The translations under genes were made by a program, and so were the position numbers. This document shows, one piece after another, positions 38,782 to 48,137 of a stretch of DNA of 64,000 nucleotides. Every line of letters begins with the position of its first letter. The stretch's first letter is position 1. The notes below the pieces were generated by a model. The model saw nothing but the letters and a program-made list of their open reading frames with translations, did not search any database and was not told the origin of the DNA. The stretch is from Glutamicibacter sp. B1 (GTDB taxonomy: Bacteria > Actinomycetota > Actinomycetes > Actinomycetales > Micrococcaceae), in NCBI RefSeq assembly GCF_039602135.1, contig NZ_CP125942.1, positions 372,001-436,000 on the forward strand. Direction: 5' to 3'.

Positions 38782-40191
38782 TTAGTTCAGCAACGAGTCG
38801 TTGTTCTTTTGATCGATCGCAGCCGTAGGGCGGACCAGGAGCTTGTACAGCACGCCTAGTATCACCAGCCAGATAACGCCGGTGTACAAGGCCACGCGAG
38901 TTTCAGCACTCAGCGCTAGTAGCACCACAACAAAGGCCATGAATACCAGGGCCGACCAGGCAGCAATGGTTCCGCCAGGTACCGCATATTCGCGAGCAAC
39001 CGATCCATCAATGCCTTCCTTAGCTTCTCGGCGACGCATCGCTAGGTAGGAAGCCAAGATCATGATCCACACCCAGACGGTAGCGAAGGTCGCGATCGAA
39101 GCAATGATGGTGAACAGTGCTTCAGGCAACAGCGCGTTGAGCACCACGCCCAAGAGCAGCACCACAGCCATAATGACCACGGTCATCCATGGCACGCCAT
39201 TACGCGAAACCCGGCCGAAGGACTTGGGTGCATGGCCGGCCACCGACATGGCGTAGAGCATACGACCGGCGCCGAAGGTATCAGCATTAATGGCTGAGAC
39301 TGCTGCCGTGATCACCACGGCGTTCAGCACGTGAGCCACTGCTGGGAGGCCGAGCCCGTCAAAAATCTGCACAAATGGTGAGGCCGAACCATCGATCTGA
39401 CGCCAGTCAAAGAGCATCATGACCACGGCTAGCGAGGCTACGTAGAACAGCAGGATACGCCAAGGCACGGTGTTGATCGCTGCCGGTACGGACTTGGAAG
39501 GATCATCGGCTTCGCCTGCAGTGATACCGATGGTTTCAATGCCGCCGAAGGCAAACATCACCACGGCGAAGGACAGCAACAGACCCATGAACCCGTTGGG
39601 GAAGAGCGTGCCGGCGCTCATCAGCGTGGCGAATCCTGTGGCGGTCTCGGTGTCAGGGGCGTTAAAACCGAAGATGATTAGGGCCGCGCCACCGACGATC
39701 ATGGCAATAATTGCCGTAACCTTCACGACGGCCAACCAGAATTCGGTTTCGCCGAAGACCTTGACCTTCATCAGGTTGATTGTGGCGATCAGTAATACCA
39801 CGGTCAGCACCCAGATCCATTGCGGTACCTGCGGGAACCAAAAGCCCATATAGATTCCGAAGGCTGTCACGTCAGCAATAGCCACAATGGCCATTTCAAA
39901 GCTGAAGGTCCACCCGGTAACAAAGCCGGCAAAGTTGCCCAGATAGCGCGAGGCATAGTGTGCAAATGACCCGGAGACCGGATGCTTCACTGCCATCTCG
40001 CCCATGGCACGCATGACGATGAAGACGGCAGCACCGCCGATCATGTAGGCAAAGAGGACTGCTGGTCCGGCGGCTTGGATAGCGGAGGAGGAGCCATAAA
40101 ACAGGCCCGTTCCGATCGCTGAGCCCAGGGCCATGAAGCGAATGTGGCGGGCCGTGAGCCCGCGGGCTAGTGAGGCCTTAATATCGGTCAC
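38782..40191 (-). CDS. Amino-acid permease, APC superfamily (AAT family)
   Basis: 469 aa with 12 membrane segments. AAT-family signatures: [23 protein letters not shown] at the start, [41 protein letters not shown] and [16 protein letters not shown]. The family takes up amino acids with protons; the pattern is closest, by memory, to proline-, aromatic- or GABA-type permeases, but the substrate cannot be fixed. GTG start at 40191 without a clear ribosome site. Terminator shared with the DUF1275 gene. Confidence 0.9.
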   Translation of the reverse strand: MTDIKASLARGLTARHIRFMALGSAIGTGLFYGSSSAIQAAGPAVLFAYMIGGAAVFIVMRAMGEMAVKHPVSGSFAHYASRYLGNFAGFVTGWTFSFEMAIVAIADVTAFGIYMGFWFPQVPQWIWVLTVVLLIATINLMKVKVFGETEFWLAVVKVTAIIAMIVGGAALIIFGFNAPDTETATGFATLMSAGTLFPNGFMGLLLSFAVVMFAFGGIETIGITAGEADDPSKSVPAAINTVPWRILLFYVASLAVVMMLFDWRQIDGSASPFVQIFDGLGLPAVAHVLNAVVITAAVSAINADTFGAGRMLYAMSVAGHAPKSFGRVSRNGVPWMTVVIMAVVLLLGVVLNALLPEALFTIIASIATFATVWVWIMILASYLAMRRREAKEGIDGSVAREYAVPGGTIAAWSALVFMAFVVVLLALSAETRVALYTGVIWLVILGVLYKLLVRPTAAIDQKNNDSLLN

Positions 40192-40378
40192 GATGGTATT
40201 GCTCGGATCCTTTTCGGGGGCATTCGATCTGGGGCTTATCTACGGTTGAAAACAAGAAACAGCCCAGAAAATCCTATGTTCTATGTGGTCTTTGAGGCGA
40301 AGAACGTGTCACAGATCTACCGTGAGCTTAACCACCAGCGGTTGCCGATGCCTACCCACCCAGTGGGAGAATGGGCTC

Positions 40379-40948
40379 ATGAAACTAGGATTCGTCCGCC
40401 ATGGACAGACGCAATGGAACCTCGAAGGCCGACTGCAGGGCTCCAGTGATATTCCGTTGAACGACACCGGTCGGAACCAAGCCCGAGAGGCAGTGAAGGT
40501 TCTGGAGACCGGAGGCTGGGACGTTATTGTTTCTTCCCCTCTATCGCGAGCCCGCGAAACCGCACAAATCATTGCCGATGGCCTGGGCATGGAATTGGGC
40601 CCCAGCTATGACCTGCTAATCGAGCGTGACTACGCGCAGGGCGAGGGCATGGTGGAAACCGAAGCGCTGGAGAAGTGGCCAGAGAAAAACGGCGGTGGCA
40701 TCGAGCCACTGGATTCCGTGGTGGATCGCGGATTGCGCGCCATCGAGCAGATCGCGGCCGATTACCCAGGTAAAAACGTTGCCATCGTTTGCCACGGCAC
40801 GATCATTCGCTACACCCTCTCACACTTAGCCGGCTACAAACTGGACACCATTCGTAACGGCTCGGTGGCCATTGTGGGCCGTGACAAGGCCGGGGAATGG
40901 CAACTAGAACTCGTCAACGACGAGGTTCCGCAGAAGCTGATCCACTAA
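40379..40948 (+). CDS. Histidine phosphatase (phosphoglycerate-mutase-like)
   Basis: 189 aa. Catalytic motif LGFVRHGQTQWNLEGRLQG (phospho-histidine in RHG), SSPLSRARETAQII, the acid/base region LLIERDYAQGEG and the second catalytic His in VAIVCHGTIIRYTL. It removes phosphate from an unknown small molecule; annotation as phosphoglycerate mutase would overstate it. ATG 40379 matches the family N-terminus, with GGGAGA upstream; longer open frames upstream lack similarity. Overlaps the convergent hydrolase gene by 4 nt. Confidence 0.92.
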   Translation: MKLGFVRHGQTQWNLEGRLQGSSDIPLNDTGRNQAREAVKVLETGGWDVIVSSPLSRARETAQIIADGLGMELGPSYDLLIERDYAQGEGMVETEALEKWPEKNGGGIEPLDSVVDRGLRAIEQIAADYPGKNVAIVCHGTIIRYTLSHLAGYKLDTIRNGSVAIVGRDKAGEWQLELVNDEVPQKLIH

Positions 40949-42024
40949 GAATCTAGGAACTGGCTGCCTTCGGGCAACACCGTGCGAATGCAGTTAACCA
41001 ATTGCGAATCGCGTTGACGGGTCTTGAGCGCAGCCAGCCAGGAACCCAGCGAGCGGTAGGCTTTGGCGCGCACCGCGGGGGCGGAGAGAAAGATGTCATG
41101 CAGCGCCCCGGGCAAACGTACTACGTGTAGTTCTCTGCCCAAATCTAGGCTGCGTTGCGCCACAACCTGCACATTTAAGGCAACATCGGCACGCGTGGCA
41201 GTGTCATGCCAGCGGGGCAGCAGGTAGTCCTCTGCCGAAAGCATCACCAAGGTGGGCATCTGCAGGTCTAGGCCCTTTTTCACCTTGGCTTGTGCGTTGA
41301 AAACCGCCCCGATGAATCCGGCGGTGAGTTTAAAACCATTCACCGGCCGCCAGCTCAGGTCGTAGTCCCATTCACCGGAGAATTGGTTGGACACAGTGCG
41401 GGTATAAAAACCTGGATCCACCGTGGGCAGGTAACGGTGTGGGTTGCGTGCGCTGGCCGCCTGAATGATGCGCGCCAGGGCGGTGCGCCCGATTTCACTC
41501 GCCTGAAATTCGAGCCACGGGCTGTTCAAGGCCAGCGCATCCACCTTGTTCGGATTAGCGGCCGCATACATGGACGCACTGAGCCCGCCAGTGGAATGTG
41601 CCAGCATGACAAACCGGGTGCCCGGATGTGCGCTGGTGATGATCCGATGTGCAGCATCAAATTCTTCAAAGTACTCTTGCAAGTCCGTGGTGAATCCGGG
41701 GCTTGTACTTTCAGAGAGGCCACTGGCGTGATCTGTGGGCAGATTGCGTCCGTAATGTCGTAGATCCAAGGCATAAAAATCCGCACCGGCTTCGGAGAGG
41801 AACTCGGCCAATTCCTTCTGGAAGAAGTAGTCGGACCAGCCATGGACGTAGAGCACTGCAATGGAGCGCAGCGGTGGTGGCAGGCGCAGTTTTTTGCGCG
41901 GACGGTGTCGCACCAGTGTTGCGGTAGAGCCATCGGCCATCGGCAGTGGCCTATAAGAGAAGTCTTCCCCTAGTAAGTCGGGCTGCCAAAGGTCTTCGGC
42001 GGGGCTCTTGAACTGAAATGCCAT
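40945..42024 (-). CDS. Alpha/beta hydrolase (serine lipase/lysophospholipase-like)
   Basis: 359 aa. Alpha/beta hydrolase fold with IAVLYVHGWSDYF (oxyanion), YALDLRHYGRN, the nucleophile elbow FVMLAHSTGGLSASMYA, an Asp in MLSAEDYLLP and the catalytic His in LPGALHDIFLS. The elbow reads A-H-S-T-G, Ala replacing the first Gly of G-x-S-x-G, as in some monoglyceride-lipase-like proteins. No signal peptide, so cytosolic. Substrate unknown. TAGGCT lies exactly 6 nt before the ATG. Confidence 0.87.
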   Translation of the reverse strand: MAFQFKSPAEDLWQPDLLGEDFSYRPLPMADGSTATLVRHRPRKKLRLPPPLRSIAVLYVHGWSDYFFQKELAEFLSEAGADFYALDLRHYGRNLPTDHASGLSESTSPGFTTDLQEYFEEFDAAHRIITSAHPGTRFVMLAHSTGGLSASMYAAANPNKVDALALNSPWLEFQASEIGRTALARIIQAASARNPHRYLPTVDPGFYTRTVSNQFSGEWDYDLSWRPVNGFKLTAGFIGAVFNAQAKVKKGLDLQMPTLVMLSAEDYLLPRWHDTATRADVALNVQVVAQRSLDLGRELHVVRLPGALHDIFLSAPAVRAKAYRSLGSWLAALKTRQRDSQLVNCIRTVLPEGSQFLDS

Positions 42025-42030
42025 GGCTAC

Positions 42031-42036
42031 AGCCTA
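42031..42036 (-). promoter_or_regulatory. -10 box TAGGCT, probable leaderless start
   Basis: On the minus strand TAGGCT, 6 nt, then the ATG at 42024 of the hydrolase gene. Confidence 0.45.
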
Positions 42037-42047
42037 GTCACTGCGCA

Positions 42048-42100
42048 CAAAAAACGGCATCCGCCCGCTGGACTGGTTACCAACGGATGAATGCCGCTTT
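42048..42100 (-). terminator. Terminator after aceB
   Basis: Stem CGGCAT...ATGCCG with an additional CCG/CGG pairing inside; the minus strand ends in a TTTTTT run. Confidence 0.7.
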
Positions 42101-42153
42101 TCGTGGCCGATCTTTCGGACGACTGGTGACAATCGGCCCGGTCTAGTAGGGGC

Positions 42154-43791
42154 TTAGCCTGCCATTTCAAGGGTGCGAGCTGGCGCATCCAGGTAACGCA
42201 GGTAAGCATTCTTGGTCAGGAAGGTCGGGAAGTCATCACGCAGGGCGCAAGCTTCGAAGATTTCCATCGCTTCCTCGAAGCGGTCTCCTTCAAAACGCTC
42301 CATGCGGTCCATGGTTTCCTCGGCCAGTTCCTGTACCCAACGACGGGTGATGATTTCACCCTCATCGGTGATGGCGGACTGGTGGATCCACTGCCACAGC
42401 TGTGAACGGGAGATCTCAGCGGTAGCTGCATCTTCCATCAGGTTACGCAGGGCCACTGCACCATTGCCGCGCAGCCAGGACTCGATGTAGCGGATACCGA
42501 TCTCGATGTTGTCTCGGATGCCGCGTTCGGTGATCTTGCCGGTTACGCTCTGAATGTTCAGCAAAGCGGTGTCCGAAACCTCAACATCTTCACGGGTGCG
42601 CTGCAACTGGTTCGGGTTTTCACCCAGTACCTCGTCGTATACCTCACGAGCCACGGATACCAGATCCGGGTGAGCCACCCAGGATCCGTCAAAACCGTCG
42701 GCAGCTTCACGAGCCTTGTCCTCACGAACCTTGCTGAAGGCGATCTCATTGATCGATGCATCCTTGCGGCTAGGAACAAAGGCGCTCATTCCGCCGATGG
42801 CCGATGCCCCACGACGATGGCAAGCACGAACCAACTGCTCGGTGTAAGCCCGCATAAACGGTGCACTCATGGTCACGGTGTCACGATCAGGGAAGACAAA
42901 GCGTGGTCCGCGGGAACGGAAATTCTTGATGATCGAGAAGATGTAGTCCCAGCGTCCTGCGTTCAAGCCCGAGGAGTGTTCACGCAACTCGTACAGGATC
43001 TCTTCCATTTCGAAAGCTGCGGTAATGGTTTCAATCAGCACCGTGGCACGAATGGTTCCGCGCTCGATTCCCAACAGATCCTGAGCCATGTTGAACACGT
43101 CGTTCCACAAGCGTGCTTCCAGGTGGTTCTCCAGCTTTGGCAGGTAGTAGTACGGGCCTCGGCCGGCTGCCAGCAGACGCTTGGCATTGTGGAAGAAGTG
43201 CAGTCCGAAGTCCACCAATGCGCCGGAGATCGGGGTGCCAGCAACCAGCAGGTGCTTTTCTGGCAGGTGCCAGCCGCGGGGACGAACCACGATGGTGGGC
43301 AGTTCGCTCAGTTCGTAGCTGTTCAGCTTGTACTCACGACCGTCGGGTGCGGTGAAGTCCAGCTCCTGATCCAGGATGCGGATCAGGTTGACCTGGTTCT
43401 TGATCACGTTTTGCCAGGTTGGGGAGCAAGCATCCTCCATGTCGGCCAGCCATACGCTAGCGCCGGAGTTCAGTGCATTGATCGCCATTTTGCGTTCGAT
43501 CGGACCGGTGATTTCTACTCGGCGATCTTCCAGCCCTGGGGCGATCGGGGCGACCTGCCATGAATCATCTTCGCGAATGCTGCGGGTCTCTTCCAAGAAC
43601 TTTGGATCACGACCATTGGCGATGCGTGCCCGGTTGACCTGTCGACGCTGCATGAGTTCGGCACGGCGGGATTCAAATGCGCTGTGCAAGGAAGACAAGA
43701 AGTCTAGTGCGTCGCTGGTCAGGATCTGCTCCTGGTAGCGAACTGGGGTAGCCGTGATGGTGATGTTGTTGAGGGTGATGGGGGAGTTCAT
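42154..43791 (-). CDS. aceB: Malate synthase A
   Basis: 545 aa. Condenses glyoxylate and acetyl-CoA to malate, the second step of the glyoxylate shunt. Malate synthase A features: FLEETRSIREDDSWQVAPIAPGLEDRRVEITGP, the signature VWLADMEDACSPTWQN, VVRPRGWHLPEKH, RATVLIETITAAFEMEEIL with Mg-binding Glu, LNAGRWDYIFS, and DGSWVAHPDLV. Length and motifs match the family. It lies 79 nt downstream of aceA on the same strand, separated by a hairpin, so each may also be expressed alone. The RamB-type regulator that controls these genes in relatives lies 3 kb away. Confidence 0.97.
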   Translation of the reverse strand: MNSPITLNNITITATPVRYQEQILTSDALDFLSSLHSAFESRRAELMQRRQVNRARIANGRDPKFLEETRSIREDDSWQVAPIAPGLEDRRVEITGPIERKMAINALNSGASVWLADMEDACSPTWQNVIKNQVNLIRILDQELDFTAPDGREYKLNSYELSELPTIVVRPRGWHLPEKHLLVAGTPISGALVDFGLHFFHNAKRLLAAGRGPYYYLPKLENHLEARLWNDVFNMAQDLLGIERGTIRATVLIETITAAFEMEEILYELREHSSGLNAGRWDYIFSIIKNFRSRGPRFVFPDRDTVTMSAPFMRAYTEQLVRACHRRGASAIGGMSAFVPSRKDASINEIAFSKVREDKAREAADGFDGSWVAHPDLVSVAREVYDEVLGENPNQLQRTREDVEVSDTALLNIQSVTGKITERGIRDNIEIGIRYIESWLRGNGAVALRNLMEDAATAEISRSQLWQWIHQSAITDEGEIITRRWVQELAEETMDRMERFEGDRFEEAMEIFEACALRDDFPTFLTKNAYLRYLDAPARTLEMAG

Positions 43792-43821
43792 GGCAGCGTC
43801 CTTAAAGATTAAAAATGGTGG

Positions 43822-43855
43822 TGGTGCTAGCCGGCGACACTGCCGGCTAGCACCA
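43822..43855 (-). terminator. Hairpin between aceA and aceB
   Basis: Perfect 14-bp arms TGGTGCTAGCCGGC and its complement, followed on the minus strand by ATTTTTAATC. Probably attenuates read-through from aceA to aceB. Confidence 0.85.
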
Positions 43856-43870
43856 TCGACCCATCAGGGT

Positions 43871-45184
43871 CTAATGGAATTGGCCTTCTTCGGTGGATCC
43901 CACCAGGGCCAGGGTGGAGGCGTTCGGGTTCAGCGCCGTGGAGATTGCGTCGAAGTAGCCGGTGCCGACTTCGCGCTGGTGCTTGGTGGCGGTGTAGCCA
44001 GCAGCCTCGGAAGCGAATTCGCGTTCCTGCAGTTCGACGTAGGCGCTCATGCCGTCCTTCGCGTAGCCCTGAGCCAGATCGAACATTGAGTGGTTCAATG
44101 CGTGGAAGCCAGCCAAGGTGATGAACTGGAAGCTGAAGCCCATGGCGCCCAGTTCGCGCTGGAACTTGGCGATGGTTGCATCATCCAGGTGCTTCTTCCA
44201 GTTGAAGGAAGGCGAGCAGTTGTAGGAGAGCATCTGATCAGGGAAGTCCTTCTTGACTGCCTCAGCGAACTTGCGAGCCAATTCCAGATCAGGAGTTCCG
44301 GTCTCCATCCAGATCAGATCCGAATATGGTGCGTAAGCCTTGGCACGGGCGATGCATGGTTCGATACCGTTGGTGACCTTGTAGAAACCTTCGGGGGTGC
44401 GCTCGCCGGTGATGAACTGCTGATCTCGTTCATCAACATCCGAAGTGATCAGGGTTGCTGCTTCAGCATCGGTGCGGGCAATGACCACGGAGGGTGTGCC
44501 AGCCACGTCGGCGGCCAGGCGGGCCGCGTTCAGGGTGCGGATATGTTGTTGAGTTGGGATCAGCACCTTGCCGCCGAGGTGGCCGCACTTCTTTTCGCTG
44601 GCCAGCTGGTCTTCCCAGTGAACGCCTGAGGCGCCGGCCGCAATCATGGATTTCATCAGCTCGTAAGCGTTCAGTGGGCCACCGAAGCCAGCTTCTGCAT
44701 CAGCAACAATCGGGACCATCCAGTCCTCGACGCTTTGGATGCCTTCAGAGAATTCGATCTGATCGGCACGCTGTAGAGCGTTGTTGATGCGACGAACTAC
44801 CTGTGGGACCGAGTTTGCTGGGTAGAGCGACTGGTCCGGGTAGGTCTGGCCCGAGAGGTTTGCATCGGCTGCGACCTGCCAACCTGAAAGGTAGATGGCA
44901 CGAAGTCCGGCCTTGACCTGCTGTACTGCCTGGTTACCGGTCAGTGCGCCCAGTGCGTTGGTGTAGCCGCCGGTCGGGGTTTCTTCGGTGAGCTGCTTCC
45001 ACAGCTTCTCCGAACCACGCTTTGCTAGGGTGTGCTCTTCCTGAACTCGACCCTGCAGTTTTACGACATCGGCTGCGGTGTAGTCACGGGTGACGCCACT
45101 CCAACGAGGGTTGTTTTCCCAATCGGTTTCGATGGCTGCGATGCGGTTGTCGATCGAGGTTTCGTTGGTGTTCTCGGTAGTCAT
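43871..45184 (-). CDS. aceA: Isocitrate lyase
   Basis: 437 aa. Splits isocitrate into succinate and glyoxylate, first step of the glyoxylate shunt needed for growth on acetate or fatty acids. Motifs: [50 protein letters not shown], the catalytic [19 protein letters not shown] with Cys base and [10 protein letters not shown]. The length fits the short actinobacterial form. ATG 45184 was chosen for its GGAG about 8 nt upstream and the family N-terminus; the frame is open 7 codons further. The long upstream region probably carries RamB and carbon-control sites. Confidence 0.97.
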   Translation of the reverse strand: MTTENTNETSIDNRIAAIETDWENNPRWSGVTRDYTAADVVKLQGRVQEEHTLAKRGSEKLWKQLTEETPTGGYTNALGALTGNQAVQQVKAGLRAIYLSGWQVAADANLSGQTYPDQSLYPANSVPQVVRRINNALQRADQIEFSEGIQSVEDWMVPIVADAEAGFGGPLNAYELMKSMIAAGASGVHWEDQLASEKKCGHLGGKVLIPTQQHIRTLNAARLAADVAGTPSVVIARTDAEAATLITSDVDERDQQFITGERTPEGFYKVTNGIEPCIARAKAYAPYSDLIWMETGTPDLELARKFAEAVKKDFPDQMLSYNCSPSFNWKKHLDDATIAKFQRELGAMGFSFQFITLAGFHALNHSMFDLAQGYAKDGMSAYVELQEREFASEAAGYTATKHQREVGTGYFDAISTALNPNASTLALVGSTEEGQFH

Positions 45185-45205
45185 TTCCTTGGCTCCTTCG
45201 CACAA

Positions 45206-45590
45206 GTTCCGGGTTCATGTTGATCGCTAGGTGATCTTGTGAACTTCTTCGTGACAACTACTTTTCCTCAAGCGCAAGGGCAGAAATAGAGGTTTTTGAG
45301 ATTAAGATCCGCACTTCTTAACAAAAGTGAAAGATTTGAACTTCTTCCGCCCGAAGTGAGCCAGAACCTAAAAAATTGGCCAAATCTGGATATTTGACCA
45401 AGAAAAAGTGGCAAATTTTAGAAGCACTCGTGTGTTTACGGGGAAAATGCGCCGTCGCGGACGCCTGGTAGAACACGTTTGAGTGCCAGCTGATTAGGGA
45501 TTTTGCCGCGGGAAGCTGAAAATAGGAACCCAGGTGCGGCTGCAATCAAGAGCGCTGTTAGCCCCGGGGTTGCGGGATGTTCAGTGCGCT
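45206..45590 (-). promoter_or_regulatory. aceA upstream control region with candidate RamB sites
   Basis: About 385 AT-rich bp without a convincing gene. On the minus strand TAAAATTTGCCAC (45420-45408) and AGATTTGGCCAATTT (about 45387-45373) resemble, from memory, the TTTGC-centred sites bound by RamB upstream of glyoxylate genes in Corynebacterium. No experimental link exists for this organism. Confidence 0.4.
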
Positions 45591-45592
45591 AA

Positions 45593-45628
45593 AAAAGGGA
45601 GCTACGCGCTCCGTGACTGCGCGTAGCT
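45593..45628 (-). terminator. Terminator after the gene at 45699
   Basis: Perfect 10-bp arms AGCTACGCGC and GCGCGTAGCT with a 9-nt loop, followed on the minus strand by CCCTTTTTT. Confidence 0.85.
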
Positions 45629-45698
45629 GGATGTCACGACGTAAAAATCTTCGGTTTTTGTTTTGAGAGACCGGGCGCGCACTGATGCTCGTGGTCGA

Positions 45699-46301
45699 TC
45701 AAGCTAGATCGAAAGAAACAACCGCCATGACACCGCGACCGGAAATGCGCGGTTCCTGAGCATCTGATCCAGCAACAGTGTCGCGAAGATTTATCGCCTG
45801 CTGCTGATCTCCAAGCAATAGCACTGCGGAACCTTGAACAAGGATGCCAAGTTGACCATCAAAGAGGTACTGTTCACGCTTCTTCGATAACTCAACGACT
45901 CGAACGGTCGGGCGAACCTTCTGCGGATCCGCGGCAACATAAACCGTGAGCAGTTCTTCGGTGGGTTGGCTGGCTTCTACTGGGGCGGAGGACGTGAACT
46001 TCAGTGGACGCAATGGTTCTAGACCATGTGGCTCACCTTCGACCTCCAGCTGCACGAAGTCTCCAGCAATCAGGGTCATCACTTGCGCAGGTAGAGCTGC
46101 GGTGAAGGATGCTTCCTTTTCGATGGAGCGAATGGATACCTGCCAGGTAGCTTCGGCCTCGGAACTGCGCTGCAAGGTGCCAGCATCAGAGAGGGTGCCC
46201 GCGGCGATGAGGCGGACCTGCCCTAGCTCCCATTGCTTCTTAGCGCTCTTGGACAATTCAAGAATGGATTCCGGCGCAAAAGTAGCCTGTGCTTCGCTCA
46301 T
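45699..46301 (-). CDS. Hypothetical soluble protein
   Basis: 200 aa, no signal peptide or membrane segment, mixed beta-rich composition (WQVSIRSIEKEASFTAALP, TVYVAADPQKVRPTVRVVEL, GILVQGSAVLLLGDQQQAINL). I do not recognise a family. TAGACT stands exactly 6 nt before the ATG, so it is probably a leaderless monocistronic gene; a hairpin terminator follows. It lies between aceA and ramB, but nothing in the sequence ties it to the glyoxylate shunt. Confidence 0.7.
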   Translation of the reverse strand: MSEAQATFAPESILELSKSAKKQWELGQVRLIAAGTLSDAGTLQRSSEAEATWQVSIRSIEKEASFTAALPAQVMTLIAGDFVQLEVEGEPHGLEPLRPLKFTSSAPVEASQPTEELLTVYVAADPQKVRPTVRVVELSKKREQYLFDGQLGILVQGSAVLLLGDQQQAINLRDTVAGSDAQEPRISGRGVMAVVSFDLA

Positions 46302-46307
46302 GGTTCG

Positions 46308-46313
46308 AGTCTA
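46308..46313 (-). promoter_or_regulatory. -10 box TAGACT, probable leaderless start
   Basis: On the minus strand TAGACT, 6 nt, then the ATG at 46301. Identical to the boxes at 18289 and 24171. Confidence 0.5.
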
Positions 46314-46630
46314 CTTGCCTGTGACCATGCGCAACTGACCAACCAGTTGTGTCGTGTCATCGGCACGAATGGGGCCAGTTAATTTTGTTGTTGCACACGA
46401 TGAAAGCACTCCAGGATTTCTGCACCTCCGCGCAGCTGGATGCTAACTCCGGGGGCTCATTTATGGGGTGGTCAGAGTGCTAGATTCCGTCGGCAAGCAT
46501 TAGATGTGACATGAAAAGCTACAGCGATCCTCAGTGGAAGAACTAAGAATTTTTCGCGCTGGGAAGGACCTAAAGCCCTAGAAAAGTAACTGAACGTACA
46601 GAGTTCTGGAAAATTTCTACGTTCTTCGCT
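46314..46630. other. Divergent intergenic region upstream of ramB
   Basis: About 320 bp without a supported gene. It separates the hypothetical gene and ramB. GAACGTA and TACGTTC form a 7-bp inverted repeat spaced by 19 nt (about 46592-46624) just before the ramB -10 and could be an autoregulatory site. Confidence 0.35.
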
Positions 46631-46636
46631 TACTCT
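46631..46636 (+). promoter_or_regulatory. -10 box TACTCT of ramB, probable leaderless start
   Basis: TACTCT, 6 nt, then GTG 46643. No Shine-Dalgarno is present. Confidence 0.55.
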
Positions 46637-46642
46637 GGGTAT

Positions 46643-48133
46643 GTGACTGCAACCACATGGAACCGTGCGACGACGCCGGAAAATGGCAATGGCTCCGGAG
46701 AAACACCGGAGATGGATGCTATTGCCTTGGGACGTAGGATTCGCTTCCTTCGCAAGAGCAAACAGATGACTTTGGACGATGTATCGGCCGTGGTCGATAC
46801 CGCGCCGAGCCAACTTTCCCTCATTGAAAACGGAAAGCGTGAGCCGAAACTCTCTCTGCTCAAAGCCTTAGCCGGAGTTTTCGATGTTGGCGTTGATGAC
46901 CTTTTGGGCACTGAACCTCCCTCACGCCGAGCTGCTTTGGAAATTGAACTTGAGCGCGCGCAGCGTGGCCCGCTCTACGAGTCTTTGGGTCTTCCAACAG
47001 TGCGCGTAGGCACCCGTCTTCCTATGGACGTGCTCGAATCATTGGTGGGACTGCAACACGAACTCGAACGACGACTGAATGAACAGGCTGCGACTCCGGA
47101 AGAAGCCCGACGAGCTAATACTGCGTTGCGCCAGGAGATGCGACGTCGCAATAACTATTACAAGGATATTGAGCAGGAAGCTGCCAAAGTGCTCTCGGCC
47201 GTCGGTCACGATGCCGGACCACTTTCTCATCACCGTGCAGCAGACATTGCCGAGCATTTAGGCTTCAGCTTGCGTTTTGTGGGAAATTTGCCGCACTCCA
47301 CACGATCCGTGACCGATCTGAAAAACATGCGTATTTACCTGACTCAGGCTAATCGGACTGAGCATGATCCGCGGTCGGTTCTACTGCAGGCCTTGGGGCA
47401 TCACGTTCTGGGGCATAAGACCCCTACGGATTATTTTGATTTCCTCTCCCAACGCGTGGCCACCAACTACTTTGCAGCGGCGTTGATGTTGCCGGAGAAA
47501 TCAACAGTTGAGTATCTGCGCAGGGCCAAGAATAACCGAGAGTTGGCTATTGAGGATTTGCGCGATGCTTTTGCGGTGTCTTATGAATCCGCCGCGCACC
47601 GATTCACGAATCTCGCCACCGAACACCTTGGTATGACCTGTCACTTCCAAAAGGTTCATGAGTCCGGAATTTTGCATAAGGCCTATGAGAATGATCGTGT
47701 GAACTTCCCTGCGGACCACACCGGCGCTATCGAAGGGCAGACTATCTGCCGATATTGGACCAGCCGTGTCGTCTTTGAACAGATGGATAAATTCCGATCT
47801 TTTGAGCAATATACCGATACCGTCAACGGCACCTTTTGGTGTTCTGCACGTACCGAACGGCACTCATCAGGATTGTATTCGCTTTCTATTGGTGTCCCTT
47901 TTGAGCACGTGAAATGGTTCCGTGGGCGCGATACCAAGGAACGCTGTCAGTCCACCTGCCCTGACGAAAATTGCTGCCGTCGTCCACCAGCCCACCTCTC
48001 TGACCAGTGGTTTGGAAATGCTTGGCCAGCTACGCGTGCCAACACTCACCTGCTGGCGGCGATGCCCACGGGAGCTTTCCCCGGTGTGGATGAAACTGAG
48101 GTTTATAGTTTCTTGCAACGCCAGGAAGGGTGA
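46643..48133 (+). CDS. ramB: RamB-family transcriptional regulator (XRE plus ImmA/IrrE-like)
   Basis: 496 aa. N-terminal XRE helix-turn-helix (LGRRIRFLRKSKQMTLDDVSAVVDTAPSQLSLIENGKREP), a central region with an IrrE/ImmA-like zinc motif relic (LQALGHHVLGHK), and a C-terminal short-chain-fatty-acyl regulator domain ending in the Cys cluster RCQSTCPDENCCRRPP. In Corynebacterium RamB controls aceA, aceB and acetate activation genes; here aceBA lie 1.5-4.5 kb away. GTG start supported by TACTCT at the leaderless spacing. An ATPase gene follows 4 nt after its stop. Confidence 0.88.
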   Translation: MTATTWNRATTPENGNGSGETPEMDAIALGRRIRFLRKSKQMTLDDVSAVVDTAPSQLSLIENGKREPKLSLLKALAGVFDVGVDDLLGTEPPSRRAALEIELERAQRGPLYESLGLPTVRVGTRLPMDVLESLVGLQHELERRLNEQAATPEEARRANTALRQEMRRRNNYYKDIEQEAAKVLSAVGHDAGPLSHHRAADIAEHLGFSLRFVGNLPHSTRSVTDLKNMRIYLTQANRTEHDPRSVLLQALGHHVLGHKTPTDYFDFLSQRVATNYFAAALMLPEKSTVEYLRRAKNNRELAIEDLRDAFAVSYESAAHRFTNLATEHLGMTCHFQKVHESGILHKAYENDRVNFPADHTGAIEGQTICRYWTSRVVFEQMDKFRSFEQYTDTVNGTFWCSARTERHSSGLYSLSIGVPFEHVKWFRGRDTKERCQSTCPDENCCRRPPAHLSDQWFGNAWPATRANTHLLAAMPTGAFPGVDETEVYSFLQRQEG

Positions 48134-48137
48134 GTCT

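Noticed and set aside
42670..43563. 297-codon plus-strand frame
   Set aside because: Antisense shadow of malate synthase, no family pattern, no ribosome site.
45318..45545. 75-codon minus-strand frame upstream of aceA
   Set aside because: Lies in an AT-rich control region; no ribosome site or similarity.
46643..48133. ramB read as a zinc-peptidase/antitoxin (ImmA/IrrE) pair of a mobile element
   Set aside because: The XRE domain, the full-length scaffold and the C-terminal CCRRP cluster fit RamB-type regulators, and no phage or element genes are nearby.
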